The notes under the pieces are model-generated. The model did not search any database and was not told the DNA's origin. It saw nothing but the letters and a program-made list of their open reading frames with translations. A stretch of 43,388 nt of DNA from an uncultured Clostridia bacterium (lineage in GTDB: Bacteria; Bacillota; Clostridia; TANB77; CAG-508), in the NCBI GenBank assembly GCA_934162615.1, contig CAKPJK010000010.1:1-43388 (forward strand), read 5' to 3'. Shown here one piece after another: positions 15,952 to 23,447 of this stretch (the first letter of the stretch is position 1; each line of letters begins with the position of its first letter). The translations under genes and the position numbers were made by a program.

Positions 15952-16335
15952 ATGACTGAAATTGAAAAAAATTTAAGAAGAAATATTGGTAATAAATTAA
16001 AATTAGCAAGATCAAAAACAAAATATACACAAGAGACACTTGCCGAAAAAACAGCCTTATCGCCTAGATATATTAGCCAATTAGAACGTGGAATAGCTTT
16101 TGGTAGTGCTACTACTATTGTTAGTTTATGTAATGCACTTAATATTTCTACTGATTTCCTTTTTAGTGGATTAATTGATTCTAATTCTCCAGCCTTTGCA
16201 GATTTAATGGATAGCAAATTTCTGGAAGATTATTCTCAATTAAATGATTACAATAAAAAAGTTCTTAGCCGTCTTGCTAATGATTTGGTTAAGCTTCAAC
16301 TTGAAAAAGAGTTTAAAAAAAGCAACATCAAATAA
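15952..16335 (+). CDS. XRE-family helix-turn-helix regulator
   Basis: 127 residues. The start is ATG 15952, seven bases after GGGAGG; the frame is open further upstream but has no ribosome binding site there. The HTH_3 domain covers about residues 10-67, with the recognition region YTQETLAEKTALSPRYISQLERG. A short C-terminal helical tail (YSQLNDYNKKVLSRLANDLVKLQLEKE) may mediate dimerisation. It resembles stand-alone SinR/phage-repressor-like regulators. It is divergent from mraZ and convergent with the nuclease gene 16364-17350. The target is unknown. Confidence 0.85.
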   Translation: MTEIEKNLRRNIGNKLKLARSKTKYTQETLAEKTALSPRYISQLERGIAFGSATTIVSLCNALNISTDFLFSGLIDSNSPAFADLMDSKFLEDYSQLNDYNKKVLSRLANDLVKLQLEKEFKKSNIK

Positions 16336-16350
16336 AATGTTGCTTTTTTA
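16316..16350. terminator. Bidirectional terminator between the XRE gene and the Rpn gene
   Basis: AGCAACAT (16321-16328) and ATGTTGCT (16337-16344) are flanked by an A-run and a T-run. The XRE stop codon lies in the loop. Confidence 0.85.
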
Positions 16351-16363
16351 CTTAGTCTATTTA

Positions 16364-17350
16364 TTATGATTTTGCAATTTTTAAAATGCTATTTTTGCTT
16401 GAATGTGTTACTTCTGCTATTAAATCAATTGACATATTTTTCTTTAGCATTTCTTTTATTATATTATTTTTTTCTGTTTTTTTGCCTTTATCAATAAACA
16501 TTTTCTTTTCTTCTTCAATCGTTTCCAATATTTGTAACATATCCTCACCCTCTTTCTCAAAACTCATTAATAAATTTTCTGTTTTTTCTTTTCCTACATA
16601 TGATTTTAAAACTTTAGAAATCATTAAATATAGAACTTCTTTTCCTTCTCCTTTGTATTCATTTTCATGTTCATTAATTTCATTTATAATCTTCTTTATC
16701 CACTCTGCTAAATTACCATCCCTTTTGTATTTTTCTAATAACGAAATCTTTGATAAATATGTTTTTTCATGTAATAATTTTTCATCACTGTCTTGATTAA
16801 TGTCTATTAAGGTATAATTTCCAAATGATTCATCATATCCTTCCAATTTTTCTTGTATTTTTTCAATTTCATTTGCTATATTCCAAACTTCTCTTCCTGT
16901 ATACAATACAATTGGAATAACTAATGGTATCTTAAAATTCTTTTTTCCCTTTTTCTTAATATCAATTGCTCCTTGCAAAAGTTCTACTTTGTATTCCACC
17001 ACTCTCCATGGCATTGTTGCATCTTTTTTGGTTTGGTGTTCTAACAAGAAAAATACATTTCTCCCTTTTATTTTGTAAATAATGTCTGCAGTTCTATTGC
17101 TTAATTCTTGTGTTACAAAACTTCTGTTATACTTTTCTAATTCTTCCTCATTTAATTTTAAATTTAATTTTTCATTAATAAATTGAACTGCTTCAAACTT
17201 TACATCAAACATTTTTCTATATATTTTGTCATCTGCATTGTTAATTTTTCTGTTTTTATTTTCTAATGTAAACTTTTCTTTATTGCTTCTATTATACTTT
17301 ACAATTTTATTGTTGTCAATATTAACTTTACAGTTTTTGTTATTTTCTAT
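16364..17350 (-). CDS. Rpn-family PD-(D/E)XK nuclease/putative transposase (YhgA-like), apparent AUA start
   Basis: From the first ATG (17212) the protein is 282 aa, but the reading frame continues upstream and adds a family-typical N-terminus ending NNADDKIYRKMFDVKFEAVQFIN. AAGGAGG at 17359-17365 lies eight bases before an ATA codon at 17348-17350 in this frame, while ATG 17212 has no ribosome binding site. The full gene is therefore probably 328 aa with AUA initiation, or an ATG-to-ATA start mutant. The nuclease core shows Asp in TADIIYKIKG and ExQ in FFLLEHQTK. Rpn proteins (PF04754) cut DNA and promote RecA-independent recombination in E. coli. The C-terminus (IIKEMLKKNMSIDLIAEVTHSS) is the usual short helix-turn-helix tail. 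A promoter lies at 17428-17455. Confidence 0.82.
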   Translation of the reverse strand: MENNKNCKVNIDNNKIVKYNRSNKEKFTLENKNRKINNADDKIYRKMFDVKFEAVQFINEKLNLKLNEEELEKYNRSFVTQELSNRTADIIYKIKGRNVFFLLEHQTKKDATMPWRVVEYKVELLQGAIDIKKKGKKNFKIPLVIPIVLYTGREVWNIANEIEKIQEKLEGYDESFGNYTLIDINQDSDEKLLHEKTYLSKISLLEKYKRDGNLAEWIKKIINEINEHENEYKGEGKEVLYLMISKVLKSYVGKEKTENLLMSFEKEGEDMLQILETIEEEKKMFIDKGKKTEKNNIIKEMLKKNMSIDLIAEVTHSSKNSILKIAKS

Positions 17351-17427
17351 AAGCCTTACCTCCTTGATTATTAATTTTTTTGATTTTTTAAACGATTTAA
17401 ACTTTTTCGAAAAAATTCTTGGAATTA

Positions 17428-17455
17428 ATTTTATATGTACTACCTAAGATGTAAA
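17428..17455 (-). promoter_or_regulatory. Candidate promoter for the Rpn-family gene
   Basis: Minus strand: TTTACA (17450-17455), 16-bp spacer, TAAAAT (17428-17433), about 60 bp upstream of AAGGAGG. Confidence 0.5.
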
Positions 17456-17479
17456 AATAACTTTAGTTGTATGCCAAAA

Positions 17480-17508
17480 AGTATGTCTACATAATAACAC
17501 GACATACT
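17480..17508. promoter_or_regulatory. 8-bp inverted repeat, possible operator
   Basis: AGTATGTC (17480-17487) and GACATACT (17501-17508) are separated by 13 bases in the divergent gap between the Rpn gene and the 90-aa ORF. The spacing suits a dimeric repressor; the binder is unknown. Confidence 0.4.
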
Positions 17509-17635
17509 CTAAAAGTCAAGAAAAACATTTCGACAAAAAATGACAAATTTTCAATTTACCAAAGTAAATTTTACATTATTACTGGTATAATTTTATTATA
17601 CTAAGAAAAAATAAGAATAAAAGAGGTAATTAATT

Positions 17636-17908
17636 ATGACTAATTATATTAAAGATTTAAAAAATAATTTAGACATTCTTAAAGATAAAAATTTAATAAT
17701 CAATCAATTTGGATTTATTGAAACATCTTTTGAAATCAAAAATTTTAAATATACTATTGAATATAATCTTTTAAAAATTTTTGATAAACAAAGTTCTAAT
17801 TTTATAACAATAAATATAAATCAGATATACAATATAATTTATAAAATCCCTAGTATAAAATTATCTTTAGACAATGATACTCTAATAACAATAGAAGTAA
17901 AAAGATAG
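17636..17908 (+). CDS. Uncharacterised 90-aa protein
   Basis: I do not recognise a family. AGAGG lies ~10 bases before the ATG, and the gene is followed by a hairpin, so it is probably real. The protein is Asn/Ile/Lys-rich with alternating hydrophobic residues suggesting beta strands (FGFIETSFEIKNFKYTIEYN, IKLSLDNDTLITIEV), no signal peptide, no membrane segment and no cysteine. It is convergent with the ribbon-helix-helix gene 17928-18128 and shares its terminator region. A small intracellular or accessory-element protein is the most that can be said. Confidence 0.55.
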   Translation: MTNYIKDLKNNLDILKDKNLIINQFGFIETSFEIKNFKYTIEYNLLKIFDKQSSNFITININQIYNIIYKIPSIKLSLDNDTLITIEVKR

Positions 17909-17923
17909 ACCTCTATGTCTATC
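17899..17923 (-). terminator. Terminator of the ribbon-helix-helix gene
   Basis: GATAGAC (17904-17910) and GTCTATC (17917-17923); on the minus strand the stem is followed by UUUUUAC. It overlaps the stop codon of the convergent 90-aa gene. Confidence 0.7.
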
Positions 17924-17927
17924 AAAA

Positions 17928-18128
17928 TTATTTTTGTAATTTATCTATCTTTTTTCTATCATTTTCGTCCAAATTACTTAAACTAAATTCTAATAAAGAA
18001 ATTACTATTTTATTAAAAGATAGATTTTTTATATTAGCAAGATTTTGTATATCTTCTACAATGTTTTCAGGTAATCTCAAAGTTTTGCTTACACCACTAT
18101 GATTTTCTGGAATCTTTAATTTATTCAT
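17928..18128 (-). CDS. Small ribbon-helix-helix (CopG/Arc-like) protein
   Basis: 66 residues from ATG 18128, ten bases after a perfect AAGGAGG. The segment SKTLRLPENIVEDIQNLANIKNLSFNKIVISLLEFSLSNL has the pattern of an RHH DNA-binding fold: a short beta strand (KTLRLP), helix 1 with ENIVEDIQNLA, a turn, then helix 2 with NKIVISLLEFSL. Such proteins act as dimers or as antitoxin/plasmid-type repressors. No toxin-like partner is encoded on the same strand next to it, so a toxin-antitoxin role is not supported. Confidence 0.7.
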   Translation of the reverse strand: MNKLKIPENHSGVSKTLRLPENIVEDIQNLANIKNLSFNKIVISLLEFSLSNLDENDRKKIDKLQK

Positions 18129-18193
18129 AACTATGTATCCTCCTTGCAAGTATTTTATACTAAAAAAATATTAAAATATGCACCCACTTTTGC

Positions 18194-18222
18194 TTGCATT
18201 TTAAAATTAGTTATGGTAATAT
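18194..18222 (+). promoter_or_regulatory. Promoter of the prepilin/FGE-fold gene
   Basis: TTGCAT (18194-18199), 17-bp spacer, TAATAT (18217-18222), with the start codon ~50 bp downstream. Confidence 0.6.
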
Positions 18223-18270
18223 ATTTTTATAAGAAAATCAAAAGAAAAAAAGAAAGGAATGAAACTTAAA

Positions 18271-19452
18271 ATGGAAAAATACAAAAACAAAAACCTTGGA
18301 ATAACGCTTGTAGCGTTAGTAATTACAATAGTAATTTTATTGATATTGGCGGGAATTTCAATATCGACTTTAACAAATACAGGAATATTCCAAAAAGCAA
18401 AAGAAGCAAAACAAGAAAGTGAAAATACAGAAAAGGAACAAAATAAAATATTAGACAATTATGAAAAAGAAGTAGACCAATATTTGCCAGCATTTACTGG
18501 AAATACAGTTAAAGAAGCAATTCAACATGGAAGAGTTTTAAATGCAACAGATAACACAGAATTACATGATGAAAAAGGAAACAAAATAGTTGTACCAGCT
18601 GGATTTAAAGTTACAGGAGATGCAACAACAGTTGACAAAGGAATAGTAATAGAAGATGCAACAACAGGAGCAACTTCAGGAAGCCAATTTGTTTGGATAC
18701 CAGTTACCAAAGACAATGATGGCAATGATAAAATAACAAAAGCAGATGGCACAACAATTGAAATAAAATTAAATAGATATTCATTTAATTCTCCAACAGG
18801 AGCAGAAAGTGCATATTCTGGAAAGTATGTAGAAGAAGATACAAATGATTCATCAACATTAAAAAATATAGAAGGCAAATCAATTGCAAAAAATATAACA
18901 AACTTTAAAAATAGTGTAAAAGCAAATGGAGGATATTACATCGGTAGATATGAGGCAAGAACAGAAACAAAGAGAACTTCATCCAAAAATGCCTTAACAC
19001 AAATAACAGAAAAAGGAACAGACCAAGTATATAATTATGTGACACAACAACAAGCAGCTCAACAAGCACAAAATATGTATAACAGTTCTAAGTTTACAAG
19101 TGATTTAATGAATAGTTATGCATGGGATACTGCAACATTATTCTTACAAAATTGTGGAACAAATCCAAAATATTCATTACAAAATCGAGGAGAAAATAAA
19201 TCCTTGTTACAAACAGGAACAAATACTTTAACTGAAACAAATAAAATAGATAAACAATGTAACGTATATGATATGGCATGCAATGTACTTGAGTGGACAA
19301 CAGAAACATCTGACAATTCTAGCAAACCTTGCAGCTATAAGGGAGGATATTACTACGATGACAGCGGCTGGCCGGACGTTCGTGGCTGCCGTAATACTAT
19401 CTTTAGCGCCGCAGACATCGGTTTTCGTCCAATCTTATATGTAAATGTTTAA
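18271..19452 (+). CDS. Prepilin-leader protein with C-terminal FGE-sulfatase/C-type-lectin fold; candidate DGR target
   Basis: 393 residues from ATG 18271 (MEKYKNKNLG). An in-frame ATG at 18259 directly abuts the AAAGGA site, so the later start is preferred. The leader ending NLG is followed by ITLVALVITIVILLILAGISI, a type IV prepilin cleavage/methylation signal with its hydrophobic helix, then a coiled linker. The rest resembles the formylglycine-generating-enzyme-like lectin fold: SQFVWIPV, GGYYIGRYEAR, NVYDMACNVLEWTTE, and a terminal GG...GFRP motif. In known DGR target proteins this fold displays a hypervariable ligand-binding face. Here the last ~30 codons are GC-rich and mostly end in C or T, unlike the rest of the gene. 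It is probably an exported, surface-displayed binding protein. No catalytic FGE role is implied. Confidence 0.82.
   Translation: MEKYKNKNLGITLVALVITIVILLILAGISISTLTNTGIFQKAKEAKQESENTEKEQNKILDNYEKEVDQYLPAFTGNTVKEAIQHGRVLNATDNTELHDEKGNKIVVPAGFKVTGDATTVDKGIVIEDATTGATSGSQFVWIPVTKDNDGNDKITKADGTTIEIKLNRYSFNSPTGAESAYSGKYVEEDTNDSSTLKNIEGKSIAKNITNFKNSVKANGGYYIGRYEARTETKRTSSKNALTQITEKGTDQVYNYVTQQQAAQQAQNMYNSSKFTSDLMNSYAWDTATLFLQNCGTNPKYSLQNRGENKSLLQTGTNTLTETNKIDKQCNVYDMACNVLEWTTETSDNSSKPCSYKGGYYYDDSGWPDVRGCRNTIFSAADIGFRPILYVNV
19342..19431 (+). other. Candidate DGR variable region (VR)
   Basis: From GGY to GFRP (about residues 358-386) 22 of the 25 codons at 19348-19422 end in C or T, and by hand count the G+C is near 59 % over 19357-19430, against about 30 % around it. 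NNC/NNT codons are what adenine-specific mutagenesis of AAC/AAT template codons produces. The invariant frame GG...R...GFRP matches VRs of lectin-fold targets. No template repeat or reverse transcriptase was found in the window, so they would have to be elsewhere. Confidence 0.7.
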
Positions 19453-19519
19453 AAAATTGCTTTTTAAGAAAATAATAATTAACAACTAAAAGATTATAAG
19501 TGTTTTTATAGAAGAATAA

Positions 19520-19576
19520 AATATAACTGTGTAAATTCAAAAATTAAATTTTATATTTACATAGTTATATTTTTTT
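19520..19576 (+). terminator. Terminator downstream of the prepilin/FGE gene
   Basis: 17-bp arms (19520-19536 and 19555-19571) with a single G-U pair, followed by a T-run. No other feature is visible between 19453 and the pflB promoter. Confidence 0.8.
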
Positions 19577-19620
19577 AAAGATTTTTAAGTCTATAATCTG
19601 TAAAAAAATTTCACAAACAA

Positions 19621-19649
19621 TTGATAATAAACTTCACATATGATATCAT
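19621..19649 (+). promoter_or_regulatory. Promoter of pflB
   Basis: TTGATA (19621-19626), 17-bp spacer, TATCAT (19644-19649). The -10 is part of a perfect 10-bp palindrome ATGATATCAT (19640-19649) that could also be an operator. Confidence 0.6.
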
Positions 19650-19703
19650 AATATTTGAAAAAAAGAACACACTAAAAGAAGAAAAAAATAAGGAGGTAAA
19701 AAA

Positions 19704-21941
19704 ATGAAATATGAACAATGGAACAAATTCCAACCAGGAGACTGGCAAAAAGAAATAAACGTAAGAGACTTCATACAAAGAAACTACACACCATATGAAG
19801 GAGACTCAAGTTTCTTAAAAGGAACAACAAAAAAAACACAAAAACTATGGGATGAAGTATTAGAACTATACAAAAAAGAAAAAGAATCAAAAGGCGGAGT
19901 ACTAGACATAGACACAAAAACAGTATCCACAGTAGCCGCACACGACGCAGGATACATTGACAAAGACCTAGAAGAAATCGTAGGTCTACAAACAGATGCA
20001 CCTTTAAAAAGAGCAATTATGCCATTTGGAGGAATCCGTATTGTAGAAAAATCATGTGAAGCATATGGAAGAGAAGTTGACCCAGAAGTTGATAAAATCT
20101 TCCATACAATAAGAAAAACTCACAACGACGGAGTTTTCAGTGTATACACACCTGATATAAGAGCCGCAAGAAGCAGTCACCTAATAACAGGTTTACCAGA
20201 CGGATATGGTCGTGGAAGAATAATTGGAGACTACAGAAGAGTTGCACTTTATGGTGTTGACGTTTTAATCGAAGAAAAAAAATCTGAATTAGAAATATTA
20301 GATACAAACGAATTTACAGAAAGCATTATTCGTGAAAGAGAAGAAATAAAAGAACAAATTGACGCATTACAAGCATTAAAAGTAATGGCTGCAAAATATG
20401 GATATGATATATCTCAACCTGCATCAAATGCAAAAGAAGCAGTTCAATGGTTATACTTTGGATATTTAGGAGCAATAAAAGACCAAAACGGAGCCGCAAT
20501 GAGTATTGGTAGAACATCAACATTCTTAGACATCTACTTTGAAAGAGATATGGCAAATGGAACATTAACAGAAGAACAAGTTCAAGAAATAATGGACCAC
20601 TTTGTTATGAAATTAAGATTAGTTAGATTTTTAAGAACACCAGAATATAATGAACTATTCAGTGGAGACCCAGTTTGGGTAACTGAAAGCATTGGCGGTA
20701 TGGGAATTGATGGTAGAACATTAGTTACTAAAAACTCATTTAGAATTTTACACACACTAGAAAACTTAGGTCCTGCACCAGAACCAAACTTAACAGTATT
20801 ATGGTCAACAAGATTGCCAGAAGGGTTCAAAAGATATACAACAGATTTATCAATAAAAACATCATCAATTCAATACGAAAATGATGATTTAATGAGAATA
20901 ACTTTAGGTGATGATTATGGAATTGCTTGTTGTGTTTCACCAATGAAAATAGGAAAACAAATGCAATTCTTCGGTGCAAGAGCAAACCTAGCAAAAACAT
21001 TGTTATATGCTATAAATGGTGGTAGAGACGAAATCTCTGGAAAGCAAGTCACACCAAAATATGCACCAATCACTTCTGAATATTTAGATTATAACGAAGT
21101 AATGGAAAAATTTGACCAAATGATGGATTATGTTGCAAAAATCTATATAAAAGCATTAAACGCAATTCACTATATGCACGACAAATATTCATATGAAGCA
21201 ATTGAAATGGCTTTACATGATAAAGAAATTATAAGAACAATGGCATGTGGAATCGCAGGTTTATCAGTAGTTGCAGACTCACTATCTGCTATAAAATATG
21301 CTAAAGTAAAAGTAATTAGAGATGAAACAGGTCTAGCTGTTGATTATGAAATTGAAGGAGACTTCCCTAAATTTGGTAATGATGATGATAGAGTTGATGA
21401 AATTGCCGTATATATTGTAAAAAGATTTTTAACAAAATTACAAAAACATCAAACTTATAGAAATTCTAAACAAACATTATCAATTTTAACAATAACATCA
21501 AATGTTGTTTACGGTAAAAACACAGGAAACACACCTGATGGAAGAAGAGCCGGAGCCCCATTCGGACCTGGAGCAAACCCTCTACATGGTAGAGATACAA
21601 ATGGAGCATTAGCAGTTATGAACTCAATTGCAAAACTACCATTTGAAGAAGCAGAAGATGGTATTTCTTACACATTTTCAATAACACCTGGAACTCTTGG
21701 AAAGACAGAAGACGAAAGAGTTACAAATATGGTAAACATGTTAGATGGATACTTTAAACAAACAGGTCATCACATCAATGTAAATGTTTTTGATAGAAGC
21801 CTATTACTAGATGCTATGGACCATCCAGAAAAATATCCTCAACTTACAATTCGTGTTTCTGGATATGCTGTTAACTTTACAAAATTAACAAGAGAACAGC
21901 AATTAGATGTTGTAAATAGAACAATTCACGAAAGAATATAA
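19704..21941 (+). CDS. pflB: Formate C-acetyltransferase (pyruvate formate-lyase)
   Basis: 745 residues, full length. The adjacent active-site cysteines are Cys409-Cys410 in IACCVSPM, and the glycyl radical site is Gly720 in RVSGYAVNFTKLT. It converts pyruvate + CoA to acetyl-CoA + formate without oxygen; the radical is installed by PflA. AAGGAGG lies before the ATG. Codon choice is very uniform at the 5' end (many AAA/ACA/GAA), fitting high expression. It forms an operon with pflA, separated by an inverted REP pair at 21948-22058 that could protect or end the pflB mRNA. Confidence 0.97.
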   Translation: MKYEQWNKFQPGDWQKEINVRDFIQRNYTPYEGDSSFLKGTTKKTQKLWDEVLELYKKEKESKGGVLDIDTKTVSTVAAHDAGYIDKDLEEIVGLQTDAPLKRAIMPFGGIRIVEKSCEAYGREVDPEVDKIFHTIRKTHNDGVFSVYTPDIRAARSSHLITGLPDGYGRGRIIGDYRRVALYGVDVLIEEKKSELEILDTNEFTESIIREREEIKEQIDALQALKVMAAKYGYDISQPASNAKEAVQWLYFGYLGAIKDQNGAAMSIGRTSTFLDIYFERDMANGTLTEEQVQEIMDHFVMKLRLVRFLRTPEYNELFSGDPVWVTESIGGMGIDGRTLVTKNSFRILHTLENLGPAPEPNLTVLWSTRLPEGFKRYTTDLSIKTSSIQYENDDLMRITLGDDYGIACCVSPMKIGKQMQFFGARANLAKTLLYAINGGRDEISGKQVTPKYAPITSEYLDYNEVMEKFDQMMDYVAKIYIKALNAIHYMHDKYSYEAIEMALHDKEIIRTMACGIAGLSVVADSLSAIKYAKVKVIRDETGLAVDYEIEGDFPKFGNDDDRVDEIAVYIVKRFLTKLQKHQTYRNSKQTLSILTITSNVVYGKNTGNTPDGRRAGAPFGPGANPLHGRDTNGALAVMNSIAKLPFEEAEDGISYTFSITPGTLGKTEDERVTNMVNMLDGYFKQTGHHINVNVFDRSLLLDAMDHPEKYPQLTIRVSGYAVNFTKLTREQQLDVVNRTIHERI

Positions 21942-21947
21942 AAAAAC

Positions 21948-22058
21948 GGGATTGGGGGACGGGTCTCTAATCCCTAAAAATTTTCAAAAAATATTTATAT
22001 TTAATAATTTTATATAATAATTTAAAAAATAGGGATTAGAGACCCGTCCCCCAATCCC
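21948..22058. repeat. Inverted pair of REP-like type A elements between pflB and pflA
   Basis: The 27-base unit at 21948-21974 is the exact reverse complement of 22032-22058; both carry the GGGGACGGGTCT core (21955-21966 and 22041-22052 reversed). Each unit is itself a hairpin, and the pair can also form one long stem around a 57-base AT-rich loop. The first starts six bases after the pflB stop and the second ends just before the pflA ribosome binding site. Confidence 0.85.
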
Positions 22059-22079
22059 TATTTTTTTAGGAGAAACAAT

Positions 22080-22817
22080 ATGAAAAAAAAGGATATAGAT
22101 TTAAAATACTACGCAAAAGTACATTCAATAGAATCATTTGGAACAGTAGATGGTCCTGGAATACGCTTTGTACTATTTTTACAAGGATGTCATTTACAAT
22201 GTAAATACTGTCATAACCGCGATACTTGGGATATGAATGGCGGTGAATATAAATCTTTAGACGATATTTTTGAAAAAATACTTAAATATAAAAATTATAT
22301 TTATCCAAATGGTGGTGTAACTGTAACTGGTGGAGAACCTTTACTACAAGTTAAATTTCTAATTGAATTATTTGAAAAATTAAAAAAAGCAAATATTCAC
22401 ACTTGTATTGATACTTCAGGTATGGTTACTTTAACACCAGATATTAAAAAATTACTTTCTCTAACAGATTTAGTTTTATTAGATATAAAACATATCAATT
22501 CAGATAAATGTAAAAATCTTGTTGGATTTGGAAACGAAAAAGAACTTACTTTTGCACGTTATTTAAGTGATAACAATATTCATATGTGGATTCGTCAAGT
22601 TCTTGTTCCTGGATATACTGATGATGAACAGGATTTACTACAATTAAAAGATTTTATTGATAATCTTAATACTGTTGATAAAATTGAAGTCCTTCCTTAC
22701 CACGATATGGGTAAATATAAATGGGAAAAGTTAGGGTTGAAATATGAATTAGATGGTGTACGTGTTGCAAATGATGATGATGTAAAAAGAGCAAAAAGCA
22801 TTTTAGGAATTACCTAA
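22080..22817 (+). CDS. pflA: Pyruvate formate-lyase activating enzyme (radical SAM)
   Basis: 245 residues. The radical-SAM motif CHLQCKYC has the 4Fe-4S ligands Cys37, Cys41 and Cys44. It also shows FGTVDGPGIRFVLFLQGC, the GGEP-type motif VTGGEPLLQ and RQVLVPGYTDD. It uses S-adenosylmethionine to abstract hydrogen from the PflB glycine, forming the glycyl radical. AGGAG lies eight bases before the ATG, immediately after the REP pair. The stop codon falls in the loop of a strong terminator. Confidence 0.96.
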   Translation: MKKKDIDLKYYAKVHSIESFGTVDGPGIRFVLFLQGCHLQCKYCHNRDTWDMNGGEYKSLDDIFEKILKYKNYIYPNGGVTVTGGEPLLQVKFLIELFEKLKKANIHTCIDTSGMVTLTPDIKKLLSLTDLVLLDIKHINSDKCKNLVGFGNEKELTFARYLSDNNIHMWIRQVLVPGYTDDEQDLLQLKDFIDNLNTVDKIEVLPYHDMGKYKWEKLGLKYELDGVRVANDDDVKRAKSILGIT

Positions 22818-22827
22818 AATGCTTTTT
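22793..22827. terminator. Bidirectional terminator after pflA
   Basis: 15-bp perfect stem (22793-22807 with 22813-22827) with A-run and T-run ends; serves pflA and the convergent gene at 22882. Confidence 0.9.
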
Positions 22828-22881
22828 GCTTATTTTTTTGTACTTGAGTGATTTTTATGTTACATATTTTTTAATCTTTTA

Positions 22882-23322
22882 TTAAAGTAAAAGAATTTTT
22901 ATTAGTTCATCCTGATCAACTTCCGGAAATATACGCCCCTCGTTGTATAAAAAGTACTCAAATCTCTTTGCAATCTCCGCATCATTTCCATCAACACTAT
23001 TTAACAATTTTCTCATTCCATCAAAGTCCAAAATTATATCATCATCGCTAATTATTCCAGTCATCATTACTGCCATACAAAAATTCACAACAGTATTTTT
23101 ATCCAAAAAGCTTGGCACTTCTCCGAAAGGCACTACATTACGCTTTATAAACGGCACCATTTTTATTTGGAAATCCTGTAACTGGATTTTGATTTCTTCT
23201 TTTTCTTCTAAAAATTTGCTCTTTACATCTTTTGCCTGAAGAATCTTTTCTACTACTTTCCGATTCTTCATCTCTCTTAATAAATTTTCAAGAGAAGGCT
23301 CTAATAATTTAGTTGTAATCAT
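22882..23322 (-). CDS. Uncharacterised 146-aa protein
   Basis: No family recognised. AGGAG precedes the ATG by seven bases. The protein has a predicted helical, charged N-terminal half (LENLLREMKNRKVVEKILQAKDVKSKFLEEKEEIKIQLQDF) and a C-terminal half with mixed hydrophobic segments; no signal peptide or membrane segment is evident. It has a simple low-complexity-free composition and is probably a cytoplasmic protein. It follows the wHTH-like gene 23448-24380 on the same strand after a terminator, so it is likely transcribed separately. Confidence 0.6.
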   Translation of the reverse strand: MITTKLLEPSLENLLREMKNRKVVEKILQAKDVKSKFLEEKEEIKIQLQDFQIKMVPFIKRNVVPFGEVPSFLDKNTVVNFCMAVMMTGIISDDDIILDFDGMRKLLNSVDGNDAEIAKRFEYFLYNEGRIFPEVDQDELIKILLL

Positions 23323-23413
23323 ATTTACTCCTTTTTATAATTATATTGGACTCAAGTACATTTTAAATATATAACCAAGATTATAGCATATATTTGCAAA
23401 ATACACAAGCAAA

Positions 23414-23440
23414 AAAATGTCCTTTTAAAAAGGACATTTT
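23414..23440 (-). terminator. Terminator of the 23448-24380 gene
   Basis: AAAATGTCCTTTT and its complement (23414-23426/23428-23440), followed on the minus strand by more Ts. Confidence 0.85.
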
Positions 23441-23447
23441 CTTAAGA

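Noticed and set aside
17636..18128. Toxin-antitoxin pair
   Set aside because: The RHH gene and the 90-aa gene are convergent, not in one operon, and the 90-aa protein has no recognisable toxin fold.
19342..19431. Foreign or contaminating GC-rich DNA at the 3' end of the prepilin/FGE gene
   Set aside because: The reading frame is continuous into the expected GFRP ending and the codon pattern (NNY) fits DGR variable-region mutagenesis better.
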